Shown here piece after piece: positions 1 through 8,083 of a DNA stretch of 36,267 nucleotides (its first letter is position 1; every line of letters starts with the position of its first letter). Source of the stretch: Bacteroidota bacterium. Its GTDB lineage: Bacteria > Bacteroidota > Bacteroidia > Bacteroidales > WCHB1-69. Below the pieces are notes generated by a model, which did no database searches, had not been told where the DNA came from, and saw only the letters and a list, made by a program, of their open reading frames with translations. Both the position numbers and the translations under genes were made by a program. The stretch lies in the NCBI GenBank assembly GCA_023413895.1, contig JAEZOU010000091.1, forward strand, positions 1 to 36,267, in the 5' to 3' direction.

Positions 1-307
1 CTACAAATATGTTGTGGTGTGTACCTGAAATCCAGATTGTACCATTGTCTTTGAGTTTTGGACGGCACAACGATAGCCATTGTTTGTTGAAGTGGTAAAT
101 GTACTCAGGTGTTCCGCCTTTGTCCCAATCGCCTTTATCCACACACACTTGTTTGCCACTTTGCACACTTATTCCACCATTGCTTAAAAAGTATGGTGGA
201 TCAGCGAAGATAGCATCCAAGGAGTTATCTGGCAGTTGCTCGATAACTTGCATGCAATCTCCGTGATAGAGGGTGAAGTTAGGATATGTTTGATTTATCA
301 CTTGCAT
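1..307 (-). CDS. DpnA-like adenine DNA methyltransferase (partial)
   Basis: This is the N-terminal 102 codons of a DNA adenine methyltransferase that runs off the left edge of the window. The translation begins MQVINQTYPNFTLYHGDCMQ and carries the catalytic DPPY motif in the context FADPPYF near residue 50, followed by a conserved VDKGDWD segment. In family terms it resembles the second, beta-class methylase of DpnII/MboI systems (DpnA, M2.LlaDCHI), which methylates the adenine of GATC and, in studied cases, also acts on single-stranded DNA. Its ATG follows directly on the TAA of the gene at 308-835 with no gap, so translation is probably coupled. Specificity is inferred from the neighbours; the C-terminal half is not visible. 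Confidence 0.85.
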   Translation of the reverse strand, partial: MQVINQTYPNFTLYHGDCMQVIEQLPDNSLDAIFADPPYFLSNGGISVQSGKQVCVDKGDWDKGGTPEYIYHFNKQWLSLCRPKLKDNGTIWISGTHHNIFV

Positions 308-835
308 TTATCTGTGTGTGGCAGTAGACACAATTTTAAATATATCTTTATGTTCTTTTAATTGCTCTAACAGTTCTCTAAACATAAAAGCTCCTTCATA
401 GTTGGTTTTTTCTTGAATCATTAATAATCTAGCTAAAAGTAGCAAAAATTTCACACTATACTCTCCCTTTTCTGCTAATGCTGGATATTCTGAAGCCTCT
501 TCATTGACTTCATTTAATAATATTTGATGGTTAAGTAAGCGTGTTCGCTCATCTTCACTTCTAATAGGTTGAATATTATTATCCCACACCCACATAAGAT
601 GTTCAAGCAGTCGTTCTGTTTCGTTGTTCTCAAGATGTTGCTTAATTAATAGATCAACCGCCCAATGAATGTGTTTTGGAGTTCGTATTCTACTCCATTT
701 GCCATTTTCTAATTGACGATATTTAATTAACACATCATATTCTGACAAAGTTCCTTGATAAATAGCAACATAAAAAGTTCCATTAACAGGAAATTCTACA
801 AGTGGATTTTTACCACGTGAACGCATATCTGGCAT
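308..835 (-). CDS. Unknown protein inside a DpnII-type R-M cassette
   Basis: I do not recognise this 175-residue protein. No helix-turn-helix, methylase or nuclease motif is evident. The first half mixes charged and aromatic residues (KYRQLENGKWSRIRTPKHIHW), and the second half looks helical and acidic with many Leu, Glu and Lys. It lies 1 nt after the endonuclease stop and its own stop abuts the start of the second methylase, so it is very probably co-translated with the restriction-modification genes. There is no signal peptide or membrane segment. A second Met three codons in is an alternative start. Possible roles, all inference, are an R-M accessory or control factor, an anti-restriction partner, or an unrelated passenger. 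Confidence 0.75.
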   Translation of the reverse strand: MPDMRSRGKNPLVEFPVNGTFYVAIYQGTLSEYDVLIKYRQLENGKWSRIRTPKHIHWAVDLLIKQHLENNETERLLEHLMWVWDNNIQPIRSEDERTRLLNHQILLNEVNEEASEYPALAEKGEYSVKFLLLLARLLMIQEKTNYEGAFMFRELLEQLKEHKDIFKIVSTATHR

Positions 836-836
836 A

Positions 837-1670
837 TTATTTTATTTTTTGAATGAATTCTTCTATGGATGTCAAATTATATATACTAGGGATAATATTA
901 AATGCCTCTTGCAATTTATTTTTTGCTGAGTTCCAACCAATTCCATCTGTAATCCACACAAATTCAAAACCATCTACAGCATTGATTTTGGGTGCAATAT
1001 CTGAATAAGCACGAGCTACTTCGTTGAGTTTGGAGCCTCCTCCAGAATAGAAGTTAACCTCAATTAAGTAAATCTTTTGCGGAGTTTCAATAACAAAGTC
1101 AAAGCGTTTTTCGTCATCGCCTAATGCCTTTGTTATTTCTGCCCATTCACTCGAATACACCTCTGTACGATAGTCAACGCCATTGTTCTCAAAAATCTCA
1201 GCCACTACATTCTCCATAACATGACCACTACGATTTTTGCGAGCATTAGAGTCCAAACCTGTTTCTACGCCAAATACATAGTCAACCAAATTAGTAATCT
1301 TTTGCGATTGGAATACTTCAGCCAGTCCTGTGTCATTCAGAAATTCCATCACACCATCTACTGACTCAAACAAGGAATCAAGTACAACACACTCGCCCAA
1401 TGAATTAAGAACCTTCTTTTTCCCTTCACTACGCACTGCAATCAAAATATCCATTACATTGAAAGCAGATCTATCGCGCCCCCAAATTGTTTCTACTGCA
1501 TTTTGCATGTCAGCTGCACCTATTAAGCTATTAAGCATGCAAAGGCTGAGTTTGATGTCTTCCACTTTGTCGTGAATCTTATCAAAGTCACAGAAGAAAT
1601 CAAGTGTTTGATTGGTTTCTTTCAATTGCGACATAAAAGTCGCAAATTCTACTGGAGTGTGTGCTGCCAT
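837..1670 (-). CDS. DpnII/MboI-family type II restriction endonuclease
   Basis: This is a 277-residue endonuclease expected to cut GATC, by resemblance to DpnII and MboI. Visible family features are RSGHVMEN near residues 147-154, then RFDFVIET (about 189-196) and IEVNFYSGGGSKLNE (about 203-217), which supply the acidic catalytic residues; the third position is EVN rather than the classical ExK, as I recall for this family. An upstream in-frame Met at 1751 would overlap the methylase by about 80 nt. I choose the ATG at 1670-1668 because it lies 2 nt after the methylase stop and gives the expected N terminus (MAAHTPVEF). The gene is tightly coupled to the methylase upstream and to the unknown gene downstream. 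Confidence 0.88.
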   Translation of the reverse strand: MAAHTPVEFATFMSQLKETNQTLDFFCDFDKIHDKVEDIKLSLCMLNSLIGAADMQNAVETIWGRDRSAFNVMDILIAVRSEGKKKVLNSLGECVVLDSLFESVDGVMEFLNDTGLAEVFQSQKITNLVDYVFGVETGLDSNARKNRSGHVMENVVAEIFENNGVDYRTEVYSSEWAEITKALGDDEKRFDFVIETPQKIYLIEVNFYSGGGSKLNEVARAYSDIAPKINAVDGFEFVWITDGIGWNSAKNKLQEAFNIIPSIYNLTSIEEFIQKIK

Positions 1671-1672
1671 AA

Positions 1673-2545
1673 TTAGATATAGTTTCGGATTAATAATTCT
1701 GTTAGTTTGCCTCGTTTTTTTGGATTGGCATTGATACTTCGTGATGCCCAAACGCGTTCAATTTGATATTGCATATAGAGGTCATCAAAAAAGCCATCTT
1801 GACAATCTGAATTGCTTAACATAAAATGATGACCAGCGGCTTGTACTTGATCGCAAAAATCTTTCAATCGCTTTTGCGCCAAATCATTAAATGCTTCTTT
1901 GGTGTAATCATTAAAACTACTTGTAGCATTTAGCGGGCGATAAGGAGGGTCAAAATAGAAGAATGAATTGCCTTGTGCATGATTGAGAGTTTGAGTATAG
2001 TCGCCTGTCAAAATCTCAACCTTTTGCAGCAGTTCGCTATCTGCAAAGATTGTATTAGGGTCACAAATCATAGGTGTTTCGTAGCGACCAAAAGGCACAT
2101 TGAACAAACCTGATTTGTTTACTCTATACAATCCATTAAAGCAGGTGCGATTGAGAAAAAAGAATAACGTTGTGTTACGTATTGGGTCAAGTGCTTTTGT
2201 GTTAAACTCTGCACGCATTAGCATGAAGAATTGCTTTCTGCTATCTTCTGAACGCAACGAGTAGTACTTTTGTTGAATCTCAGCAAGAGAATCAACCAAA
2301 AGTTGTGGGGAGTGTTTGACCACTTTATAGCATGTCGTCAAATCTTCGTTAATGTCGCTAATGACTGCCGACTGAATATTGGAGTGTGTCTGCAACATAT
2401 AGAAGAGCATTGCTCCTCCGCCTACGAAAGGCTCAATGTAAGTGACGTTCTCCCATTGGTCAAAGTCAGCCGGAAGCTTTGCTTCGAGTTGGTCAATGAG
2501 TTGCGTCTTTCCGCCCACCCATTTGACAAATGGTTTCGCTTTCAT
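1673..2545 (-). CDS. Dam-like DNA adenine methyltransferase (DpnM type)
   Basis: This 290-residue D12-class (alpha) N6-adenine methyltransferase should protect host GATC sites. The order of motifs is diagnostic: KWVGGKTQ at residues 8-15, the SAM-binding motif EPFVGGGA at 38-45, the Dam/DpnM-type recognition segment (NRTCFNGLYRVN, 132-143, then LFNVPFG) and the catalytic DPPY at 199-202. Length is normal for the family. It is the first gene of the leftward cassette, so the protective methylase would be made before the endonuclease. A TATTTTTG -7 promoter element lies 17-24 nt upstream of its ATG. Membership of the Dam family is clear; GATC specificity follows from the paired DpnII-like nuclease. 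Confidence 0.92.
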   Translation of the reverse strand: MKAKPFVKWVGGKTQLIDQLEAKLPADFDQWENVTYIEPFVGGGAMLFYMLQTHSNIQSAVISDINEDLTTCYKVVKHSPQLLVDSLAEIQQKYYSLRSEDSRKQFFMLMRAEFNTKALDPIRNTTLFFFLNRTCFNGLYRVNKSGLFNVPFGRYETPMICDPNTIFADSELLQKVEILTGDYTQTLNHAQGNSFFYFDPPYRPLNATSSFNDYTKEAFNDLAQKRLKDFCDQVQAAGHHFMLSNSDCQDGFFDDLYMQYQIERVWASRSINANPKKRGKLTELLIRNYI

Positions 2546-2561
2546 TGTTTGAATTTTTCTG

Positions 2562-2569
2562 CAAAAATA
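2562..2569 (-). promoter_or_regulatory. Candidate -7 box for the R-M cassette
   Basis: On the minus strand this reads TATTTTTG, a perfect match to the Bacteroidota TAnnTTTG element, ending 17 nt before the ATG of the Dam-like methylase. I see no good -33 TTTG at the expected 19-21 nt spacing, so support rests on the -7 box and its position. Confidence 0.5.
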
Positions 2570-2730
2570 ATATTTTTCTCCGACTTCTATGTGTTAAATT
2601 CTTTAATCGTTATAATTTTAATTCATTGGTAATTAGGAAATTGTGTATGTAGGAGATGAAATATAATTAAGGAAACAGAATGATGTATCAGAAAATTAAG
2701 AATTTAGAACATAGGATAAAGTGCAAATCT

Positions 2731-3444
2731 CTACTTTTTCCCATCCAAAAGATGGTGCTTGAGTTTGCTTATATCTGAGCTCCAACAGGAACCGGTAAAA
2801 TATTCAGAATAAGGACTTAATGTTAGTTTATAGAAAGCACTACTTGAATAACAAGTTCCTATATAAAAATATTCATATCCTTGCTCTTTACACCATTTTA
2901 TTACGTTAAGAATTACCCATTTACCCAAATTATTCAGATTTTTCTTTAAATTGTAAAAGGAATACCATAGATGCAATATCGAATTTTCTGAAATGATGAA
3001 AATATAAGCCAAAAGTTCTTTGCCTGCGTAAAACAGCAAAATCTTTTTTAAATAATTCCGCGATAGAATGTAATCTAATCTTTCTTCTGTAAGAAATTGA
3101 TTTTTAGCATTTTCTAAACACCATTTTCTAAATTCTACATTTTTCATCAGTAACTCCTTTTCTACTAACTCAAAACGTAATTGAGCGGTATCAAAAATTT
3201 GCTCGAAATTATTAAAAACGTTGTTCTGCTTGTAGGAAAATGTTTTGCCGGTTAGAGGAATCCGAATGCTTCGGGCAAGATAAAAAATCTCTTCACTAAT
3301 AGAGAAATCGTTGGTGTATGGCAAGAAACCTTGCTTGTAAATATCAGTGTACAAATCGTTTTTCTCTTTAATAGCATACACGCAATAAGGAAACTCATAT
3401 TGCGCATAGTTGATATTTTCATTCTCCTTAAAGAGTAATTTCAT
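2731..3444 (-). CDS. GNAT-fold transferase, arginyl-tRNA-protein transferase-like
   Basis: This 237-residue protein has the look of the ATE/Bpt branch of GNAT-fold enzymes, which transfer an amino acid from aminoacyl-tRNA to a protein N terminus. The N-terminal part contains YKQGFLPYTND, the middle SRNYLKKILLFYAGKELLAY, and the C-terminal core LGKWVILNVIKWCKEQGYEY, followed by YIGTCYSSSAFYK, which matches the acyl-CoA/aminoacyl-binding end of that fold. I assign the fold with moderate confidence and the substrate only tentatively; a plain N-acetyltransferase is the alternative. It is the last gene of the leftward run, 8 nt after the endonuclease I stop, which suggests co-transcription. There is no signal peptide, so it should be cytoplasmic. 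Confidence 0.6.
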   Translation of the reverse strand: MKLLFKENENINYAQYEFPYCVYAIKEKNDLYTDIYKQGFLPYTNDFSISEEIFYLARSIRIPLTGKTFSYKQNNVFNNFEQIFDTAQLRFELVEKELLMKNVEFRKWCLENAKNQFLTEERLDYILSRNYLKKILLFYAGKELLAYIFIISENSILHLWYSFYNLKKNLNNLGKWVILNVIKWCKEQGYEYFYIGTCYSSSAFYKLTLSPYSEYFTGSCWSSDISKLKHHLLDGKK

Positions 3445-3452
3445 CGTTTTTG

Positions 3453-5453
3453 TTATTGAATAATCAATTTCTGAATAGTTCTTCTTTGACCCTTTTTATC
3501 CGTTAGACAGATAAAATATACACCTGATTGATAATTATCTAAGTCAATTTTTTGCTTTCTGCTTTGCAAAATTTCTTTTTTCAAAATTTTACCTTGCGCA
3601 CTTAGCAACTGAACTTCAAAACTATCGTTTTCTATTAGGTTTATTAAATTCTCGTCTAAAATCTCAAGAATTATCCATTTTTTTGTTGGATTAGGATATG
3701 CAGACCATAGATTTTTAGCATCTTCCGTTTCCTCAATAGTCGCTATATCAGATCCATAAACGGTTATATTGTCTATTCGTAGATTTCCTGTTGCTGAAGT
3801 TGCTCCCGAAAGTTGAGCGCGAAGATAGAGGTTTTCGCAGTTATCAACTTCCGAAAGGTGTTGTAAGTCTAAACCTGAAATTTTATACTCACCATCGCCA
3901 ACAATTTGTAAAACACCATTTTGCAAAGGCTCGTAATTTACGCCATCAATACTCCACGACCAAGTTAACTTTTTAAAGCCAGTACCGCTACGTCGCAAAG
4001 CAAAGGTCAGCGAAATATCATAAAATCCTTGTGTAGAGAAGTTTAACACAAAAGATTTATTATTTGCGGACAGATTACTAAATGCAAGAGCCTTTCCTGC
4101 GTATCCATTAGTTTGTCGTGGATCGCCCAAAGTGGTTCCTGAAAGTGCACTCAATTCATTTCCAGCAGTTTCCGTTATAAACGAACTACTTCCCCATTCG
4201 TTATTACAATAAATTACTGCCGATTGTAAGCCGGTAAGCACAGAAGGCGTATGGGGTTTTTCTGGTAACTCATCGAAAGTCCAATAGGTAATCGAATGCT
4301 GTGAATTAGCATAGTTATAAAGGAATGGGATTAGTGTGTCGTTCATAAAAAGCTGATTTTCACCCAAAATATTTCTAATGCTTAAATAATAATAGGCATT
4401 TTGTAAAAAAGTTCCACTCAACAAAAGCGTTACTGTGTCGTTTGCATAATCTGCATTTATCACTGATACAGAACCTCCTAAATCGTAATTTTGCAAATTT
4501 TCCGCACAAAATTCATTAACGGATTCACTAAATACCAATTTTGCAGTAAAATTATCAACTAACGAAAAATGAGACACATATACTTTAGGAGGAATCGATT
4601 CTATCGGAATTACAAAGGGATAAATAGAATCTGTTCCCCATATTTTGCTTACCAATTCTGGATAATCAATAAAAGGATTTCGATTGTGCTGGAATAGATA
4701 TACTGCAGCATTTCGTGCATGCTCTTTGGGGGAAACAGGGTCTTGAAGATGCCATTGCATCAACATATTTAGTGCCCAAGGTTTGAGTTTTGCCCCCGTA
4801 GTCATTGAGGAATAAGAGAAATTTGCATCTTCATTCTGATAACGAGCAACCATATAGAAAAAGCTTCGCGCAATATCTCCTTTGTACGCATCTATGGGTT
4901 CAAAAGCGGATTCATTTGGCGCACTTGGGAAAGTATTTAGACCATATTTGGAACCATTAGTAAAGGTTCGTGAAGGATTTTCGACAACACCAAAAGGGTT
5001 ATTATTTCTAACTGTATTTACCAATCCATCAACAGGATAGATATGAAACAAATCGGAATAAGGAGCGTCTTGCGTTGAGCCAAACCAACTTTGACAGAAC
5101 AGATGTTCGCGATTGTAACAATCGCCCTCTTGCGCACTAACGCTTACACATTGATCTTGACTCCAATAAAGTGGATTTTCGGAAGTTCCATCACCTAGTG
5201 TGGAGTAAATATCCCAAATCTGCCCCTCTCCTATTGTGTCGGTAAGTAGGAAACAACTCCACAAGTCAGAGTAGGACATAACATGATGGTTATCAATAAT
5301 TTCTGTAATAGCATTAAGGAGTTGAATCCCCGACTTTCCAGAAGCATTTTGGTAATATCCAGGCGGAATTTGTGCGAAAATTGAAAAGGTAAGGAAGAAC
5401 GTAAAAACACTTGTAATCAGTATTTTCCACACCGAAGAAATCATTTTTTTCAT
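3453..5453 (-). CDS. Secreted endonuclease I with T9SS sorting domain
   Basis: This 666-residue exported nuclease has a signal peptide at about residues 1-27 (ending in SIFAQ) and an endonuclease I domain (about 30-270) with the catalytic NREHLFCQSWF (R115, E116, H117) and SDLFHIYP (D134, H137) plus RNNNPFG. An Ig-like segment follows (about 290-385), then a beta-rich region, and finally a T9SS type A C-terminal sorting domain beginning at AYPNPTKKW (about 585), with SGVYF near the end. The protein should cross the outer membrane through T9SS and digest extracellular DNA or RNA for nutrients or against competitors. The start overlaps the rsmI stop (ATGA), so the genes are translationally coupled. 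Possible regulator PorX is encoded 4.7 kb away. Confidence 0.9.
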   Translation of the reverse strand: MKKMISSVWKILITSVFTFFLTFSIFAQIPPGYYQNASGKSGIQLLNAITEIIDNHHVMSYSDLWSCFLLTDTIGEGQIWDIYSTLGDGTSENPLYWSQDQCVSVSAQEGDCYNREHLFCQSWFGSTQDAPYSDLFHIYPVDGLVNTVRNNNPFGVVENPSRTFTNGSKYGLNTFPSAPNESAFEPIDAYKGDIARSFFYMVARYQNEDANFSYSSMTTGAKLKPWALNMLMQWHLQDPVSPKEHARNAAVYLFQHNRNPFIDYPELVSKIWGTDSIYPFVIPIESIPPKVYVSHFSLVDNFTAKLVFSESVNEFCAENLQNYDLGGSVSVINADYANDTVTLLLSGTFLQNAYYYLSIRNILGENQLFMNDTLIPFLYNYANSQHSITYWTFDELPEKPHTPSVLTGLQSAVIYCNNEWGSSSFITETAGNELSALSGTTLGDPRQTNGYAGKALAFSNLSANNKSFVLNFSTQGFYDISLTFALRRSGTGFKKLTWSWSIDGVNYEPLQNGVLQIVGDGEYKISGLDLQHLSEVDNCENLYLRAQLSGATSATGNLRIDNITVYGSDIATIEETEDAKNLWSAYPNPTKKWIILEILDENLINLIENDSFEVQLLSAQGKILKKEILQSRKQKIDLDNYQSGVYFICLTDKKGQRRTIQKLIIQ

Positions 5454-6136
5454 GATTCAGAATTTGATTTAGGATCTATGCCTGCTACAACAAACACGAA
5501 CTCACCTTTTACTCCATTTTTGTTAAAGTGCTCCAATGCTTCAGCAATTGTTCCGCGAAAGTTTTCCTCATAAAGTTTTGAAATTTCGCGAGATACACAG
5601 ATTTGCCGTTCTTCTCCAAACAATTGTAGCATCATCTCTAATGTTTTTACCACGCGGTACGGGGATTCATAAAAGATTGAAGTTTCTTCACGTTGTGCAA
5701 TAGCACGCAATGTAGATTCTTTTCCTTTTTTATGCGGAATAAATCCGTGAAAATAGAACTTATCGCAAGGCAAACCAGAGTTGACAACTGCTGGAATTAA
5801 AGCTGTAGCCCCAGGAAGGCATTGCACCTCTACGTTGTTAGCAATACACTCACGCACAAGGAGATAACCAGGGTCGGAAATAGCGGGTGTACCAGCATCA
5901 GAAGTAAGCGCTACATTTTGAGCTCCTTTTATCATCGCAACATAATTGGTTACTTGCTGATGTTCGTTATGAATATGATATGCATAACATTCCTTTTCGA
6001 TCTCATAGTGTTTTAATAAGTTACGTGTTGTTCTCGTATCTTCACATAAAATAAAATCAACAGATTTGAGAATATTTAAGGCGCGTAACGTAATATCTTC
6101 AAGATTTCCGATGGGCGTTGGAACAATATATAACAT
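5450..6136 (-). CDS. rsmI: 16S rRNA (cytidine1402-2'-O)-methyltransferase RsmI
   Basis: This 228-residue SAM-dependent methyltransferase is expected to 2'-O-methylate C1402 in the 16S rRNA decoding region. It begins with the hallmark MLYIVPTPIGNLEDITLRAL and then shows CEDTRTTRNLLKHY, LTSDAGTPAISDPGY and CLPGATALIPAV, which together build the tetrapyrrole-methylase-fold active site, plus FHGFIPHKKGK. Length is normal or slightly short for the family, and no part is missing. It starts 2 nt downstream of the M28 peptidase stop and overlaps the next gene by 4 nt, placing it inside a tight leftward operon. The neighbours share no obvious function with it. Confidence 0.95.
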   Translation of the reverse strand: MLYIVPTPIGNLEDITLRALNILKSVDFILCEDTRTTRNLLKHYEIEKECYAYHIHNEHQQVTNYVAMIKGAQNVALTSDAGTPAISDPGYLLVRECIANNVEVQCLPGATALIPAVVNSGLPCDKFYFHGFIPHKKGKESTLRAIAQREETSIFYESPYRVVKTLEMMLQLFGEERQICVSREISKLYEENFRGTIAEALEHFNKNGVKGEFVFVVAGIDPKSNSES

Positions 6137-6138
6137 AA

Positions 6139-7491
6139 TTACTGTTTTTTCTTAATATAATTTCTTGAACTCTCCCAAAAAAGTTTAAATATTGCTGGAT
6201 AATGTTCTAACTTACAAGCGGCACAATTGTCTGTACCATGATGCACCTGAGCCGTAAATCCACCTAATGTATAAACAAAGAAAGCAGGAACATTCTGTTC
6301 TGTAAAAGGATAGTGGTCGCTATTGGGCGCATTATTTCTATATCGAATCTCTTTTACGCTCTGATTTTTAGAATTTAACAGTTCTAATTGAGAGGTAAAA
6401 GGCAAGTTCAAACTATCGCGTCCATTCACAAGCATAATACCATCATCACCGCCGCAACTTAGGTCAAAGTTGATGAGTTGAACTACCTTTTTGAGAGGAA
6501 TTTTGGCATTATTAGCAAAGATTGAAGAACCGAGCAATCCCGCTTCTTCTCCTGTAAAAAGTAGAAAAACGGTAGAATAACGATGAGGATTTTGTTTAAA
6601 ATGACGCGCTAAATCCAAAACGAGTGCGGCACCAGAAGCGTTGTCGTGTGCGCCAGGAAAATAGTAATCACCTAACGCACCTAAGTGATCGTAGTGCGCC
6701 GTAAAGACTAAAAAGCTATCGGGTACTGCAATTCCACGCACTATACCGCAAACATTTTGCGTTTCGTGTTTGCGAACTTGATTGGGCAAATTTACCTCTA
6801 TTGAACTACTTTTTCTATCTAAAATATTGGATTTAACATAAAGTAATGCAAAATTGGGTTTGCCCATATAAGTTACACCAAAAGTTGGCAGATTTTCTAC
6901 CCCAACAATTATTCCTCTAAAAGCATAGCGATTTTTTTCTTGCCATTGTAAAGCATTGATATTCGCTTGGATCCGTTTCTGTTTTTTTGTATCCATTTTA
7001 GATAATTGACTCATATCGAGCCAAATATAAGCTTCTGAGAGTTGCTTGCTATATTTTTTACAAAATTTCTTCCAACGTTTCTCCTGACAATGGTAGTCAT
7101 CTTTGTCATAATCAAAAAGTTCTAAATCGCCTTTGATGATAGGAAATTTTCCGTTTGTATTTTGAACGGAGAATGGAAAGTTGTAATCTTCGTACAATTT
7201 TAACTCTTTGCCATCAATTTTTGCCATTGGATTTTGCTCCATTGCGTAGCCGATGGTTTCAAAACGCTGATAGTAATCGGTGCCAATAGGAAGGATTCCG
7301 TTATTAATAAACTCTTGGCGGATAAAATGGGCTGCTACACTGTCTCCGTTATAAGCAATCCAACGACCATACATTTCTGGAGCAGAAAGTTTTTGAATTA
7401 TTTGACGCACATAGGTTGTATCTTGAGCGTGCAAAAGTGGCAAAACGACAAATGTGAGCAAAAATAGTAAAGACCGTAGCAAATATTTCAT
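6139..7491 (-). CDS. M28-family zinc aminopeptidase, exported
   Basis: This 450-residue metallopeptidase carries a signal peptide (about residues 1-22, cleaved after LLHA). The zinc-binding residues of the M28 family are visible: TAHYDHLG (H266), GAHDNASGAAL (D283), FTGEEAGLLGS (E315/E316), INFDLSC (D343) and SDHYPF (H393). It should cleave N-terminal residues from peptides in the periplasm or at the cell surface. The C terminus has a DNCAACKLEHYPAIF segment whose two Cys might form a disulfide. Its ATG overlaps the stop of the sugar transferase by one base, and rsmI starts 2 nt after its own stop. The substrate cannot be predicted. Confidence 0.88.
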   Translation of the reverse strand: MKYLLRSLLFLLTFVVLPLLHAQDTTYVRQIIQKLSAPEMYGRWIAYNGDSVAAHFIRQEFINNGILPIGTDYYQRFETIGYAMEQNPMAKIDGKELKLYEDYNFPFSVQNTNGKFPIIKGDLELFDYDKDDYHCQEKRWKKFCKKYSKQLSEAYIWLDMSQLSKMDTKKQKRIQANINALQWQEKNRYAFRGIIVGVENLPTFGVTYMGKPNFALLYVKSNILDRKSSSIEVNLPNQVRKHETQNVCGIVRGIAVPDSFLVFTAHYDHLGALGDYYFPGAHDNASGAALVLDLARHFKQNPHRYSTVFLLFTGEEAGLLGSSIFANNAKIPLKKVVQLINFDLSCGGDDGIMLVNGRDSLNLPFTSQLELLNSKNQSVKEIRYRNNAPNSDHYPFTEQNVPAFFVYTLGGFTAQVHHGTDNCAACKLEHYPAIFKLFWESSRNYIKKKQ

Positions 7492-8078
7492 TATGCAAAA
7501 ATAGATTTAATGGTCAAAAATATTATTTTAAAATATTGGCACAGAGAGGGATTCTGAATAAATTTCATATTCAACTTAATCTTTTCAGGCATAATTTCAT
7601 TGATGTAAGTTTGCTCTTTATCATCAGCTTTTTCCAATATTTCATTTTCATTAATATATGCAATAGAGGCGTAATCGGTCAATCCTGGGCGTACGGAAAG
7701 TACTTTTTTTTGTTCATCGTTATACAAGTCAACATATTTTCGCACTTCAGGACGAGGCCCTACAAAACTCATATCCCCCACTAAGATATTCAGCAGTTGT
7801 GGAAGTTCATCAATTTTATACTTACGCAAATAATAACCTACTCGGGTGATACGTGAATCACGCGCACCTACGGTTAGCAAGCCCAATCGGTCGGCATCCG
7901 TACGCATGGTCCGGAATTTATAGAGCGTAAAATCACGATTATAACGCCCTACCCTACTTTGACGATAGAAAACGCCACCGCGCGAGTCACACGCAATAAA
8001 CAACGCAATAACGAGACCGAAAGGAAATAAAAGAATCAGCATAAAAGCCGAAGCGAAAATATCGATAACTCTCTTCAT
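7491..8078 (-). CDS. Undecaprenyl-phosphate sugar phosphotransferase
   Basis: This 195-residue monotopic phosphoglycosyl transferase belongs to the bacterial sugar transferase family (PglC/WcaJ catalytic core). It would move a sugar-1-phosphate from a UDP-sugar to undecaprenyl phosphate, starting O-antigen, capsule or glycoprotein glycan synthesis. One N-terminal hydrophobic segment (about 10-30) is the re-entrant helix. Family motifs follow: FYRQSRVGRYNRDFTLYKFRTM, KIDELPQLLNILVGDMSFVGPRPE and SVRPGLTDYASI. It lacks the extra N-terminal domain of full-length WcaJ. No other glycan genes are in this operon, so it is an isolated initiating enzyme; the GT2 and FkbM genes at 31816-33467 might belong to the same pathway, which is speculation. 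Confidence 0.9.
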   Translation of the reverse strand: MKRVIDIFASAFMLILLFPFGLVIALFIACDSRGGVFYRQSRVGRYNRDFTLYKFRTMRTDADRLGLLTVGARDSRITRVGYYLRKYKIDELPQLLNILVGDMSFVGPRPEVRKYVDLYNDEQKKVLSVRPGLTDYASIAYINENEILEKADDKEQTYINEIMPEKIKLNMKFIQNPSLCQYFKIIFLTIKSIFA

Positions 8079-8083
8079 GACAA

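Noticed and set aside
1671..1751. Longer N terminus for the DpnII-like endonuclease
   Set aside because: It would overlap the methylase coding region by about 80 nt, while the ATG at 1670 follows its stop directly and matches the family start.
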